A stretch of 64,000 nt of DNA from Microstegium vimineum (taxonomy: Eukaryota > Streptophyta > Magnoliopsida > Poales > Poaceae). Below, one piece after another: positions 23,093 through 34,399 of this stretch. The translations under genes and the position numbers were made by a program. The notes under the pieces were generated by a model. It was not told where the DNA came from and ran no database searches. It was given only the letters and a program-made list of their open reading frames with translations. The DNA is taken from positions 3,259,773-3,323,772 of the forward strand of contig CM039141.1 in the NCBI GenBank assembly GCA_022036555.1, given 5' to 3'. The number at the start of each line of letters is the position of its first letter. Positions within the stretch are counted from its first letter, which is position 1.

Positions 23093-23368
23093 TAGGGGTG
23101 AAAACGGTGCGGATATTTTCCAACCGTATTCGAGACCGAATCCGTTTAGAGGGGTTTAGATCAGTCTGTATCCACGTTCGGATATTTAACATTCGATACT
23201 GTATCCGTATCCTAATACTCAAATCGCATATTTATGATGTTGATAAGGAATACTATCCTATCTGGCATGGTTAACACTATCCGTATTCAAATCCGAATTC
23301 AGACATAAATATGAAAACAAATGTAATATTAATGATATTCTTTCGTATCCGATCCGTTTTCATCCCTA
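23093..23368. mobile_element. hAT-type MITE with 8-bp target duplication
   Basis: A 276-bp element with ends TAGGGGTGAAAACGG and CCGTTTTCATCCCTA. The flanks carry TACTAGAT (23085-23092) and TATTAGAT (23369-23376), an 8-bp target duplication with one mismatch. These fit the hAT superfamily. The interior has several 'gga tat/atccg' inverted words and no coding potential. Confidence 0.8.
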
Positions 23369-23758
23369 TATTAGATATATGTTCACAGTTCACACGTGTG
23401 GCGTGTGACATCAAAGACTTCGTATCAGACACGGACATGTGGATTTAATCTTCGTGTCGAAACTAGGTAGGATATGAAGGCGTGAGCTTCGAGTAAAGAA
23501 TGATTCGTATCGGACGTCGCGTGGACAGTGGTCGATATTTGGGATCATTGGGTAGATGATGACACTATAGTCTTTTTAGGTGTAGAGACATACAAGAATG
23601 CGGTAAGGCGTCGAGTCAATAGATCAATAGATCTGTGTTGAAAATGCTTCTAAAATGATATTAACTTTTTAGCAATCAACTATATATTATAAGAGAAATC
23701 AAGTGTCAGAGTCTACTTCTATGACTTTTTAGTAGACCATTACACTGCCAATGGCCAA

Positions 23759-23760
<2 letters not shown>

Positions 23761-23789
<29 letters not shown>
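23761..23789. repeat. poly-C homopolymer tract
   Basis: A run of 29 C bases followed by C/T-rich sequence. Length may be unreliable in assembly. The proline-rich frames running through it are artefacts. Confidence 0.85.
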
Positions 23790-23792
<3 letters not shown>

Positions 23793-24409
23793 CTCCCCTC
23801 TCTCTCACACACAAAAACACACACAACGACGGAGCAAACGGCGCAACTGGCTTACCGCGCCGCCGCCCACTTCCCTGGCTTCGCGTGCGGACCGCGGCCG
23901 TGCCGTCGACCCAAAAACGATGGCGACCTGTCAATCTGACGCCGATGGTATTTCACGGGGGCCTCACGGCAGCAGCCACCCAGAACAAACAAGCGCACGC
24001 ATGGCACATTTCACAACTCAAAACCGATACCAAGTGGTACCATGATACCATCTGCAGGACAAAGGCAAGGTACTTCTTCCACGTTTCACAAATGAATATG
24101 TAACGTACACGTTATAGTGTTATACAGTACACCGACAGGCGATAGGGTTCAAATGTTCTTGTACGTAATCATGGACATTTTTCCAATGAAATGAATCGAT
24201 GTCATGATGATATATGTGAAGCTAATGCAGAGGCCTCCGCGCATTCGCGGGCGAGGTCCCTGCCCTATCAATCATATGATCGACTGATGAACATACATGG
24301 CAAGCCGACCACTTGCACCTTCTCTGTATCTATACCTTGTTTTGATTCTGTACCCATTGGGTCTGTTCCTTTTACCATCTGATGAAATTGTTTGTGTTGA
24401 AGAATAATC
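23790..24409. other. 3' flank of the pectin acetylesterase gene
   Basis: No coding exon is seen. It probably contains the 3' UTR of the minus-strand pectin acetylesterase immediately below position 24410. Confidence 0.4.
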
Positions 24410-27400
24410 TTAATGGTCTCTTCTGAACACAAGATGATGGCAAGTGCCATCGCAAGGGTATGGGCAGTCTGTGTACTTCGCGTCTCCCCTCTCGAAGAAC
24501 CAATCCCCAACAGCGTCAGCGATTTTCTGCAGATCATAAGATGTCGAAGAAGACTCGTCAGAGACAGCTTCACAACGAACTGCTCTTCATTTAACTGAGG
24601 CCAGATATTTTGTTGTTTGTGTTTGTTTCGACATGTGTACCTTGTTACCAAGACGTGGCGAGTTGTTCGCGTACCAAGTATCCTGTCTCTCGCTCTGGCA
24701 ATGAGCAAAACATGAGTTGATGAACAAACCATTTTGCCTTGATGCAGAGAAACCCCTCACGGCATCAAGCATTTCGTTCCTGAACCCTGCATCGTGCATA
24801 GGAGATCAAGATCAGCTGAACCTGCCTTAATCTAGTTAACGAATTACAACTCGAAATAACTGAGAAATCCATGAAATACCTTGCAAAAACTGAAGCTGGT
24901 TGCTATTACAGAAGGCATGGTTTGTCCTACACTTTGACCAAAGACCTTGAGGATCAGCTGTTCTGGGGGCCACACTTTGTTGGAGCTGGAAAATACAGGA
25001 TCATGAGATACTTCGATGAACAGTTTTTTCTTTCTTTCTGATTTACACTTTCAATTTTAATTCCAAAGTCCAAACACATTACAGTGCAATGCTATGCACA
25101 TAACTTTTTTACCTGCCACACGTCATAGGCAGTGTTCAAAACAAAAGTTGGGGTTTGAATGGTTGGCAACACGTTCTGCGGGAAAAAGCACTGTAGGAAG
25201 CATGGAGAAGAAGTTAGGAAAAGAAAACTTCACAAGTTTTATTTCTGATAGATATTCCTTGATGTTTGTATTACCGAGGTTTTGTCCATGCGTGAGGTGC
25301 AAGACCTAGGCAAGCTTCTTCCAGAACCCTGAATTTTAGGCGAAGGACAATCAGGACAAAATGAAGTTACTTCTGCTATTGGCACAAAAATATTCTGATA
25401 GACTAGAGGCATCACTGGGAGAAGTAGCATTGATAGCAGGAAGAAACTCTTTCTAAAAACAAAAATGAAAAGATATGGCTGACAAAGTGGTGCATACCTG
25501 CAATCTCACAATGCCATTGAAAAAGGATCTCATTTCCCGACGCCCAGAAACATCAACACTGCAAATCATTGAAGGAAAAATTCACACAAATATACAATAG
25601 ACGTGATTACAATTTCCTCATAGTAGCAAATAATGACTATGATTAAGATAAATTATCGAAGAAAGTTTCATTTGTTTGTGTGAGCATACGTGTCAAGAAA
25701 CATTCCAGCATCAGCCAGGCATTTGACTCTGGTGTTTGATGGAAACAATCCACGGAATTCATCACAGTGAAGTATGGTAGAAACACCACCAGCAGAGCAT
25801 CCAGAAAGAAGGGCCTGGTATACGATAAATTGCACCAGGGACATGAAAATGACTTCCGAAAAGCTAAAGAAAAATGAGTAAGAGAAGAGTAGAGGTATAA
25901 ATACCTGATTAGCATAACGCATTCCTTGCGCCATTAGGTCATCCATAGCGGCCTGCCAAATGCGCTGACCTCGGAAATAAAGGCCTGAAGCCTAAAGAAA
26001 AAGGACAGTGAATTGTTGTGGTTCAGTAAACAAAAAAAAAAGCAAAGATTGTTTTTTGGAGTAGCATCCCTTGACGCACACATTTAGTTTGTGGTCTGAA
26101 ACTAATAAGGAAACAAAATGCCACAAGTTGAGAAAGATTTTCACTAACCGCATCAGAACCATCACCAGTGAAAGATCCACCGTCACAGTACCGGACCTTA
26201 ACTCTATTCCAGTTGTAGAAATCTAAGAGAATAACAATCACACAACCACAAACAATAACTAAATAATCAACAGAAATATATTTTTTCGTGTCAGCAAAAC
26301 CTCCGTATGAAAATCTAAAAAAAAAAGAATCACGAGGCAGATTTGCTGAGAACAATACCAGGATTCTCTTCAGGTCTGTTACTCATTATCCCTGTAAACT
26401 GGAGTTGTCTCTCCATGTGATTTGATGACCCACGACGACTGCCCTTGCGGAACACACAGCTGCTGACATCATTGCACCAGCCTCCACCCTGAATACCATT
26501 TCAGTCACAAGCAGATGTTAAGCCTAACTGGCACATGACAACATATAATAGTGCGAAGTGCCATTTTCATAAGTTTATCTGTGACGCCACATCTATGTGA
26601 AATATGTTGTATTCCTCACCTCGAGATTGACGAGCCAACTGTTTGCTCCTGATCCAAACCCTCTGTGCAGGTGGTAACCTGGTAAGCTTCCATCCAAGCA
26701 CACTGTAATGGTTATCACAGGAGGTAAGCAACAACTTTTACCAGCACTGCCCTGCTACAAGCTAGATTAAATTTCCAGCACACTGGAATTCTGGGAAGAA
26801 TAGAGGTGATTACTTATCAACTACCTCAACACTGTTTTTTTTTCTTTTGAAAAGGATACCATGTTCGCTTGAACTTATCAGTCATCCATGCTACAGTGTT
26901 TTTCTCTAAAAAAAACAGCATCAGCCGCAGAAACCATCAACCTAAAGAAATTACTTTTTCAAAAATCTAAAGTAATTGGCACCCAACACTTTGATTAACT
27001 TTGGGTGTGCGTAAATCTTTCAAATTCTGATCTTTTAGTAAGTTCACACAAAAAGGTTATTCTGAAATAGATAAAAAAAAACAAAAGAAAATGACACCTT
27101 ACAGCTAGTTCAAATCTTGAGCAATACAAGCAAATAAATGAATTGTTTGGTATTTACAATAGTCAGTTGGCAATCGCCTAGACACATACTTAAAACGTAT
27201 AGAAACCACATGCAATTGATGGTATTGAGTTCCATTTGCCCCAATCAGGTAACAATAATTCATCATCATGGAAGTAAAAAAAAAACAATAATTCATCATG
27301 GCAACCACCAACGGTGGCATGGCTAGATCCACATCCATACATTTGGTAGGACCAAACAGATGACGGATGACCCTGCATGATCACTCAATCAACACAGCAC

Positions 27401-27921
27401 CTATAGAAAAAGGGATATAAGAAGAGAGAGAGACGAGACACGAAACCGGAAATCATAATCCAATCCAATCTACGGAGTTTTGTATAGATGCGCTGACCAA
27501 GACCAACCACGGTCAACAGTGTGGGAACATGCTTCACACAACTCAATGACCCAACCAAAGAACACACTCTCGAGTCTCGACCCAGCGACTGAACCAAGAA
27601 CTCGTGTGGGCGCCTTCGTGGCTGCTAATAAAAAACTAATCTTTGGAAGAAAACATATGGAGTACAACAGATTAAAGAATGGCACAATTCCGGTGCTGGA
27701 ACTGGAACTGGAACCAGAGGAATGGAATTATTACCCGCTCCCTTGGCCGCCGCCGACTGGATGAGGGTGAGGCCAACGAAGACGCCGTTGCTGCCACCGG
27801 AGTTGGCGGTGGTGGAGTACACCTGCTGCGTCTGGTTCCCCCAGGGCTCGGAGCCACGCGCCACGCTTGCACCGACCGACAGAGCAAGAAGCAGGGCAAG
27901 AACCCAGGAGGAGGCGGCCAT
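24410..27921 (-). CDS. pectin acetylesterase (CE13 family)
   Basis: Twelve exons, all with GT-AG introns and consistent phase: 27921-27735, 26702-26620, 26488-26359, 26222-26149, 25991-25905, 25814-25690, 25558-25498, 25328-25275, 25190-25113, 24985-24880, 24786-24641, 24526-24410. The product is 415 aa, within the usual plant range. A signal peptide (residues 1 to about 22) predicts secretion to the cell wall, where the family removes acetyl groups from pectin. Family motifs are present: LEGGGWC (residues 89-95, oxyanion region), the nucleophile motif GCSAGG with Ser194, TAYD with Asp290 and CFAHCQ with His357, giving a complete Ser-Asp-His set as in the Notum/PAE fold. Many conserved Cys remain. 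The start was chosen because it opens the signal peptide. Neighbouring genes are unrelated. A Pack-MULE lies about 470 bp upstream. Confidence 0.95.
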
Positions 27922-28077
27922 GGCTCAATCTGGCTCCCCCTCGCCGGTCCTCAGTTCGCAGATGATGAGCCGTGAGCACGGGCACGGGGAGGAGTGGATC
28001 TAGAAGGGAGAGAAAAGTGGGGGTGGAGGAGAAGGGAGGGAGGCGAGCAGCGCAGAAGCGGCCAAGGAAGAAAGGAA

Positions 28078-28083
28078 CTTATA
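28078..28083 (-). promoter_or_regulatory. possible TATA box of the pectin acetylesterase gene
   Basis: The minus strand reads TATAAG here, about 160 bp before the start codon, at a sensible distance for a core promoter. The match is short and could be chance. Confidence 0.35.
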
Positions 28084-28391
28084 CTACGCAGTAGTAGTGG
28101 CAAGCGCAGCTGGCTGGCAATGGAGGTTCTGTAATGTAAACGTAGTAGTGTAGTGGGGGCGCTACTGTGGTAGTGCCTAGCTGGGACGCGTAACGCAGCG
28201 TGCCGTTGCCTGGTGCGGCGTTACAGGTGTGTGAAGTAAAGCATCTCGCGAAAGGAAATGGGAGAGGCGGGAGAAGCCGGGGGTCGGTGGAAACGGAATT
28301 ACAGAGCGGCGGTGGACGGTGGTGGTCTGGTGGAGGAGGAAAAAGTGAAAAAAAGGCATGGGAAAACTGTGATCGCATTGCATTATTATTG

Positions 28392-29664
28392 GAGCCTTTT
28401 ACATAAGTGTCGTTAAGAAAGATTGCAATTACACCGAAACCATTAAAAAAGATGGCCGCACACAAGTAACACCGGTCTAAACTTTCTTTCCGGAGAAGTA
28501 ATTCCTTCCGTGTGCCGTTCATTTTCAGCCGTTTGCTAGGCCTTACATGTGGGCCCGGCTACTGTAGTGGTCCATAATACCCCTCTCATCCCTATCCCCT
28601 CCCTTTCTCTCTCACTCCCGATCCCCCTCCGCGCGGCGATGGCGTCCAGGAAGCCGATGGCATAGTCCTGAACCGCGGCCGGCGATCCCCTCCACTACCT
28701 GCGCCAGCATCGGCGCCGCGAGGGCCTCCCTCCGCACCTCCGAGGTGCCGCCAGGGGCCGTGCAGAGGAGCTCGAGCGCCGCCAGCGCGCGCTCGGCCGA
28801 GGCCCCCGCGCGGGCCGGATGCCACCACCGCCTCCGCTGGATGCACGGATCCACGGCCGTCAAGGTGCTTCTCGTCGTGCTGCTAGAGGAGGGCAACAAG
28901 GACACGCCCATGGAGGCCAGCACTCAAGAACATGCACTCAAGGACGCCGCACGTCGGCGAGAGGGGGTGTCGTCGGAGCACCCTGCCTGCCCCTTGAGCG
29001 TGCGCGCATGCAGGGGCGCCACCGGCCGCGGCCGCGAGCACGGCTCCGCCGGGCACGTGCGCAGGGCGCCGCCGGCCGCGAGTGCAAGCATGGCTTTGCC
29101 GTCGGCCGCGAGCGCGAGCACGGCGCCGCCGCGTGCAGGGGCGTCGCCGGCCACGGCCTTATGCGAGAGCGCGGCTCTGCCGGCCGCGTGCGAGCTGGGC
29201 TGGTTCCCTGGGCGCGCGTGCTTGTGGCCGCTGGCCGGCGCCGGGGATGGCCCGCGCGTCCGCGGGGCGGGGAGCGCCGCTGCTGGAGCACAGGGGGCGG
29301 CCGGATCTGGCGAGGCGGTGAAGCTCGACTCCGCTCCCTCGCGCGCAGGCACCGTGCTCCCGCTCGCTGGGCTTGGGGTCGCGGCGGCGTGCTCCCGCAC
29401 GCTAGCTTGGGGCACGATGTCGAGCTCCCACGCTGGGTCTGGGAGCGGGTGAGAGAAGAGAAAGGTTTGGGTGGCTGACAAATGGGCCTCACTATAGGGC
29501 AGAATGGACATTTCATATGTTTATTTGACAGCGTTAGGTGGCAGAGTAGACGGAATGACAACGCTGACAAAAAAGTTTAGACCGATAGTACCTGTGTGTG
29601 GCTATTTTTTTAATGGCTTCGATGTAATTGTGATATTTTTTAATGACACTTATATAAAAAGCTC
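28392..29664. mobile_element. Pack-MULE (Mutator-like element with captured gene sequence)
   Basis: A 1,273-bp element. The terminal inverted repeats are about 95-100 bp: the left end GAGCCTTTTACATAAGTGTC matches the reverse complement of the right end, GAGCTTTTTATATAAGTGTC, and pairing continues through 'accattaaaaaa' and 'cggtctaaactt'. It is flanked by a 9-bp duplication, TTATTATTG (28383-28391) and TTATTATTC (29665-29673), with one mismatch; 9 bp is the Mutator hallmark. The interior (about 28560-29450) is strongly GC-rich, in contrast to the AT-rich ends, and includes a U-box E3 ligase fragment. No transposase is present, so it is non-autonomous. Confidence 0.88.
28612..28923 (-). pseudogene. 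captured fragment of a plant U-box (PUB) E3 ubiquitin ligase
   Basis: The minus-strand frame of 103 codons contains STLTAVDPCI and, after a variable spacer, AERALAALELLCTAPGG...REALAAPMLAQVVEGIAGRG. This resembles the armadillo-repeat C-terminal half of CMPG1-type plant U-box proteins, where 'KALAALELLC...EGRAAVREHALAVPVLVR' style sequence is conserved. The U-box itself is absent, the frame loses homology after about residue 85, and the segment lies wholly inside the Pack-MULE. It is therefore a transduplicated exon piece, not a functional ligase. Confidence 0.6.
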
Positions 29665-29673
29665 TTATTATTC

Positions 29674-31003
29674 ACTGGTGACATTATTCACTGGTGACTG
29701 CTTTTGGGGGAGGGCCGAGGGGGGAATCCGATCCATACAAACTAGACGAGCTCGGCGGCCCGCCATTGCACTACAGCTGTGACTGTGCTCTGGCTGCTGT
29801 AGGCAGGTTGCGCTGCGCCGTTGTGGTTGGTGTCTGTCTGGGGCTCCTTCATTGCAGCAACTTTTATTGGGAGGCGTACCGCTGCCCAGCCTAGCTGGCG
29901 TCGGCGCCTCCGATCCTGGCCTTGACATGAATGAGCTTCGTACTAGTACTGTCCAGCTCCAGCGTGAGTGATGCAGTGTCCTCCCTCCCTGTACGTAGTA
30001 TGCGAGGACAGTAGATCGAGGTGTAGATATACACCGGATACCGGAATACATAATATAGTATATACTACGGAGTACTAATACTACTCTAGTGTCACTAGTG
30101 ATAAGTAAATGGATTCCTGTGTAATAAACAGAGAAAACGGAAACGGCAAAACGATGGGCTCCTGTCCGTATATATAGCGGGAAGAGGCCTCTAGCGGGAA
30201 AATACAAATAGGAGCCGGTAGAAGGTGTCGGTCAGGTCTCTCTCTGGTCTCAGATGTGCATGTGCGAGCGCTACCAAAAAGGACCACCGTCGTAATCCCC
30301 CTCTGCCTCTGCTTCTGTAGAGTACAGACCGAGACAGACAGAATATTATAGTACTCCTACGGTAGTACTAGTAATAACAGCCGCTAACCACAATCACTGT
30401 GATGATTAGTTTAATGAGCACACACACTGATGGGAATCATTTGCGGCTAGCCGCCACTATGTCAGTGGGATCGATAGAGCTGTACTACGTTGCCTCACTG
30501 GTCTTGCTTGTAACCCGTAAACTGATGAGAGACCAGACCACCGGTTCTGTTGGGTTTGCAAATTAAAGCTGCGGGGAGCTCAGAAGCGGCTGCATGCATC
30601 CACCTACGTTACTCCAAAAACGTAGTACTGTACGTCGCGCCCCCGGCCATCGCTTGGCTTGGCTGGACAAGGAAACCTGGCCAAACTTTTCAATTTCAAT
30701 TTCAACCAAACCGGCGCGTGCTGGAGCCTTGTCGCCTCGCCTGGGTGATGCGTGCACTCCTGCTTGCTTGGCTGGATGATTCTCTCGGGGAATCCAGACA
30801 GATTGCCTCAAAAAAAAAAAACTTCATACGGATTGAGGAATCTAATCATCAAAGCATGCATGCAAACATGGATTGTAGTAGTACTCCGCAGAAAAGCAAA
30901 GGTGACTCGGGTGAACATGGCCGAGCAGAAACAGCGCTCTGTCTTACCTTTGCCCTAGTCTAGCACTAGCCCGTGATGGTGATGGATGTCGATCCATGAA
31001 AAA
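29674..31003. other. gene-free stretch
   Basis: Right beside the Pack-MULE a 16-bp word (attcactggtgac type) is tandemly repeated at about 29671-29700. The rest shows only short overlapping frames without domains. Confidence 0.35.
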
Positions 31004-31268
31004 TACTCCTCACTCAGTCCTAAATTATAAGATCAGTCCTAAATTATAAGATGTTTCAAGAATTCTGGAGAGTCAAAGCATCTCAAGTTTGATCAATAAT
31101 TATAGAAAAAACTATAAAAATTTATAATATTAAATAGATATATTATGAAAATATAATTGATAAAAAGAATCTAATAATACTTAGTTGACATCATAAATAT
31201 TATTATATTGATATATAACTTTGGTCAAAGTTAAGATTATTTGACTCTCCAAGATTTTTGGAACGTCA
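31004..31268. mobile_element. decayed Stowaway-type MITE with duplicated left end
   Basis: Same family as 13730-13992 and 21493-21735. The terminal phrase CAGTCCTAAATTATAAGAT occurs twice in tandem (about 31014 and 31034), so the left end was duplicated. The right end is degraded after TTTTTGGAACG. Shared interior words include TCAAGTTTGATCAATAATTA. Confidence 0.65.
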
Positions 31269-32249
31269 GCGTTGCTTAGTAGCTAAATGTTATTATATTG
31301 GCATATAACATCAGGATTTGTATTAATTTTTATAAAAAATTTACTTTTTAAAGAATAATTTTTATATTAATAAAGCAGATCACTAAAAAAAATTACTTTT
31401 TTTTTTATGCGCAGCGGTGCATGCCCACTACCTTGTATTACACATACAGTAACAGGGCTCCCAAAATCTCGGTCAAAGCTAGGCATGCTCCGCTGTTCAT
31501 CCGTCCACCACCACCATCTGATGCAGCGGTGTGGTAGTAGTAACCACTCTACTACTATAGGACAATTGATAGAGTACACTTGCCATGGTGCTTTAGCTAA
31601 GAACATGCTTGATATGTCTTCCATACGACTACACGTATGGCTCCATCTCGAGCTCGTGCAGCGGAGCCGCACCAAAAGTTGCTCGAAGGATAAGTCCTTC
31701 TAGCCTTACACAGATGAAGAGGAACCATTCTATGGTACAGTTAAAAAACCAGGTTTCGGTGCTTCACTTCAGGCAGAGGTGAACACGGAGCGGAGCTCGA
31801 TCGAACGGGCCCTGTATGCAGGTTTGGCAGAGCCTGCATTAGGAGCACCAGATGAATAGTGGGATTTAAGCCTCGATTAGGACCGCATGCTTTGCGAAAT
31901 TGGGATGCAAGCGGCGGCTAGCTGGTCAGGCCAGGCCTTAATTTGAGTGGCCAATCATCGGGTCGGGTGTGTGTATGTTCGTTGAGCGGAAACGGAGGCG
32001 GGCGTGCCGTGTGGTTGCTCGCTGGTGTCGTCAGATCAGCCGATCGATTTCACCGCGCCGACACAGAACGGCGCACGTGTCCTTGTGCTGCTGTGTCTGC
32101 CAGGGGTGGGTGGACTGAACCGGGCCGTGCCTCAGTTCAGTTGAGCGTTGCTTTGTGGTCACGTGCTCGTGTCTGAATCTCCAATGCTCATGCCCACAAA
32201 GTCCGGATGTAATACCCAGAACAGTCCACTCCAGTGCAGTTGGCAAAAA
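31269..32249. other. gene-free stretch, nothing recognised
   Basis: Short frames near 31407-31703 and 31943-32176 show no protein family features on either strand. Confidence 0.35.
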
Positions 32250-32550
32250 TAGTAGCCCATGTTTACTCAGTATAGCCCAGTTGTAAGGTTGTTGCTAAAA
32301 AAACGAAGTCCATGTTTACCTACTAGCCTCAAACAATGTAGCCCAATTGTAAAGCTTGTTGCTAAAAAACCAGACCCAGTTGTGAACCTGGTGGAAACAA
32401 AGCCCGTGTTTACTTACTCAGCCTAGAACAGTGTAGCACAGGTGTAAGGTTGTTGCTAGAAAAAGGCCCAGTTGTAAGCCTGCAGCTGAGAAAACAGAAC
32501 GAAGCCCATTGTTTACTTAGCCTAGGACAGTTTTAAGCCTTTTGCTAGAT
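32250..32550. repeat. degenerate tandem repeat downstream of tRNA-His
   Basis: Four or more copies of a roughly 70-80-bp unit. Each contains 'gtttac(t)tac..agcct', 'agcccagttgtaag' and 'gttgctaaaaaa' type words (for example about 32262, 32313, 32408, 32505), drifting by base changes and indels. It ends just before the tRNA's downstream T-run (minus strand). Confidence 0.7.
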
Positions 32551-32572
32551 AAAAAAAAGGCAAAATCAAATG

Positions 32573-32644
32573 TGTGGCTGCTGGGATTCGAGCCCAGGTC
32601 TCCACGGCCACAACGTGGAATTCTCACCACTAAACTACAGCCAC
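32573..32644 (-). tRNA. tRNA-His (anticodon GTG)
   Basis: 72 nt on the minus strand. The acceptor stem GTGGCTG pairs fully with CAGCCAC, and A is the discriminator base. The anticodon stem CCACG/CGTGG encloses TTGTGGC with anticodon GTG. The T stem CTGGG/CCCAG encloses CTCGAAT, so the B box is intact. The A box (TAGTTTAGTGG) is intact. A run of four T on the minus strand follows about 7 nt downstream (plus-strand A run at 32563-32566), suiting RNA polymerase III termination. There is no intron. Sequence style is nuclear, not plastid. The extra 5' G of mature tRNA-His is added after transcription in eukaryotes. Confidence 0.96.
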
Positions 32645-33654
32645 ATTTTTGTTCTAAACTTGGATCAAATTTTTGTTATGATATAAATCTATTATCAAAT
32701 GATTTTGTAAATACTATGCCCACATTATAAAAATGGTTTTTGGCTCCACTTTTAAACTTCGTTCCATTTCGAGTACCACTTTACTAGTGTCAACCAAAGA
32801 ACTATAATTTGCCTTCTACAACAATTATGATAAGTACGCTTTATACAATACACACTTTGTACTGCATGGCATGTAAGCTGATCATCAAACTCAACTTTTT
32901 TTAAAAAAATATTCACATTTTACATTTGGGAAATATATTTTCGAATAGACCTAGACATAGGTGTCATGGCTCTTGGCACCAAGGTAACACGTCTTGGAGC
33001 TACAAACCATGGCGTAGAGCCTCAAATATAGCTTTCATGGTGGGACGACACAATGCTGATGTGGCTAGAGCTCGGTGGTGTGAATATTGGCACCAACCTC
33101 GACACTAGGGATCTTTGTGCCCAGCTTTATATTGAATGCTAATTTACTATGACATTGACAAACCCAAATTTCCATATAACATGTCATGGTAAAATTCTAG
33201 ACTTGATGCAAAATTCTAAGATGTCCAACTCATGGTAAATTAGGTTAAATCCAAAGTTGGACAATCACAGATAAGAGTCTTTTTAGCAGACAATAACGAA
33301 CGTCGGTGTTTCTATTGTTATAACGCAAAATACAACATCATAACCTAGGGAGACCATAACTAGGAAAACACATGGTAGAGCACACAACTAGTGTGGGCAC
33401 TAGTATTTTTTCTGTAACATTTGAGTTTTTCTATTTTTTCTAACTTATGTCGGTTCCATTTTCTTTAATCACAATATAGAAACATTTGTCCTAGGACAGA
33501 TTATGGTTTGTTTACTTAAAAAGAACATAACAATATTTTGGTTTAACAATTTAATGATTTGTTTAAATTTAGATTGTACCACCGAACCATTACATTCATT
33601 AATATAGACTCCATATACCTCTGGTTGATCCATATGAAGCTATGTGTGAATTCC
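32645..33654. other. AT-rich gene-free stretch
   Basis: No gene or RNA is recognised on either strand. Confidence 0.35.
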
Positions 33655-33890
33655 ATTAGCGGTCCTTGAATATATCCAGTTGTTTCATCCTGGTCCCTAA
33701 CCTCATAAATCGTCTGTTTACGTTCTTAAACTTGTTTATATATGTCATTTCAGTCCCTAAACATGCAAATCACTCGTTTATGTCCTCATATTTGTTTATG
33801 TCATCCTGGTTTCTAAATTGCAAATCATCTGTTTAGCTCCTCAAACTTCTTAAGTTATGTCTTCCTGGTCTCTAAATGTTTTAAACTTGT
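33655..33890. repeat. tandem repeat of roughly 60-65 bp units
   Basis: About four diverged copies of 'cctggtccctaa...caaatcatctgttta(c/g)..cct(c)aaacttgtt(t)atgtcat' lie at about 33664-33890. Copies differ by substitutions and small indels. No coding potential. Confidence 0.65.
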
Positions 33891-34399
33891 AAAATCAATA
33901 TATATTTATATAACTATCCAAAAGTTATAAAACTATTTTTTAGATTCCTAGTAATATGTACTTTACATTTGAATAAAAACAGAACCTAAGCTAAAATTGG
34001 AAAAATATAGGATTGGGAATTCTATAGAAATTGTTACGTTAATGCCTTTGGTCCATAGAAATAGAGTATAGGAAATTTTATTTGACCACTGTTTTTGAGA
34101 AAAATATAAAAAGTTTAGCATCCACGTAACCCATTTGGTCAAATCCTACGTTCTTCCAATTGCCTATCCAAATGGCCATTCGCTCAAAATTCATGAGTTT
34201 TCCACTCCTCTGCCTTCCAACTGTATTCCAGAACTCTATGTTTTTTTCTATTCATATGTTTTTTTTACTTTCTTGTGTTTATAAGAGGGCCTTATTGATC
34301 TAAATTTAATTTGAATAATGGCTTTAGCATCTATAATTTTTTATTTGACATTAGAACAATTTGCCCCAGCGACATCATTTAATTTGATTTTTTAGAGAA
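33891..34399. other. AT-rich gene-free stretch
   Basis: Nothing recognised. Confidence 0.35.

Noticed and set aside
28745..29478. Plus-strand ORFs of 235 and 219 codons inside the Pack-MULE
   Set aside because: They are antisense to, or overlap, the captured U-box fragment and lack any domain; GC-rich DNA naturally has few stops.
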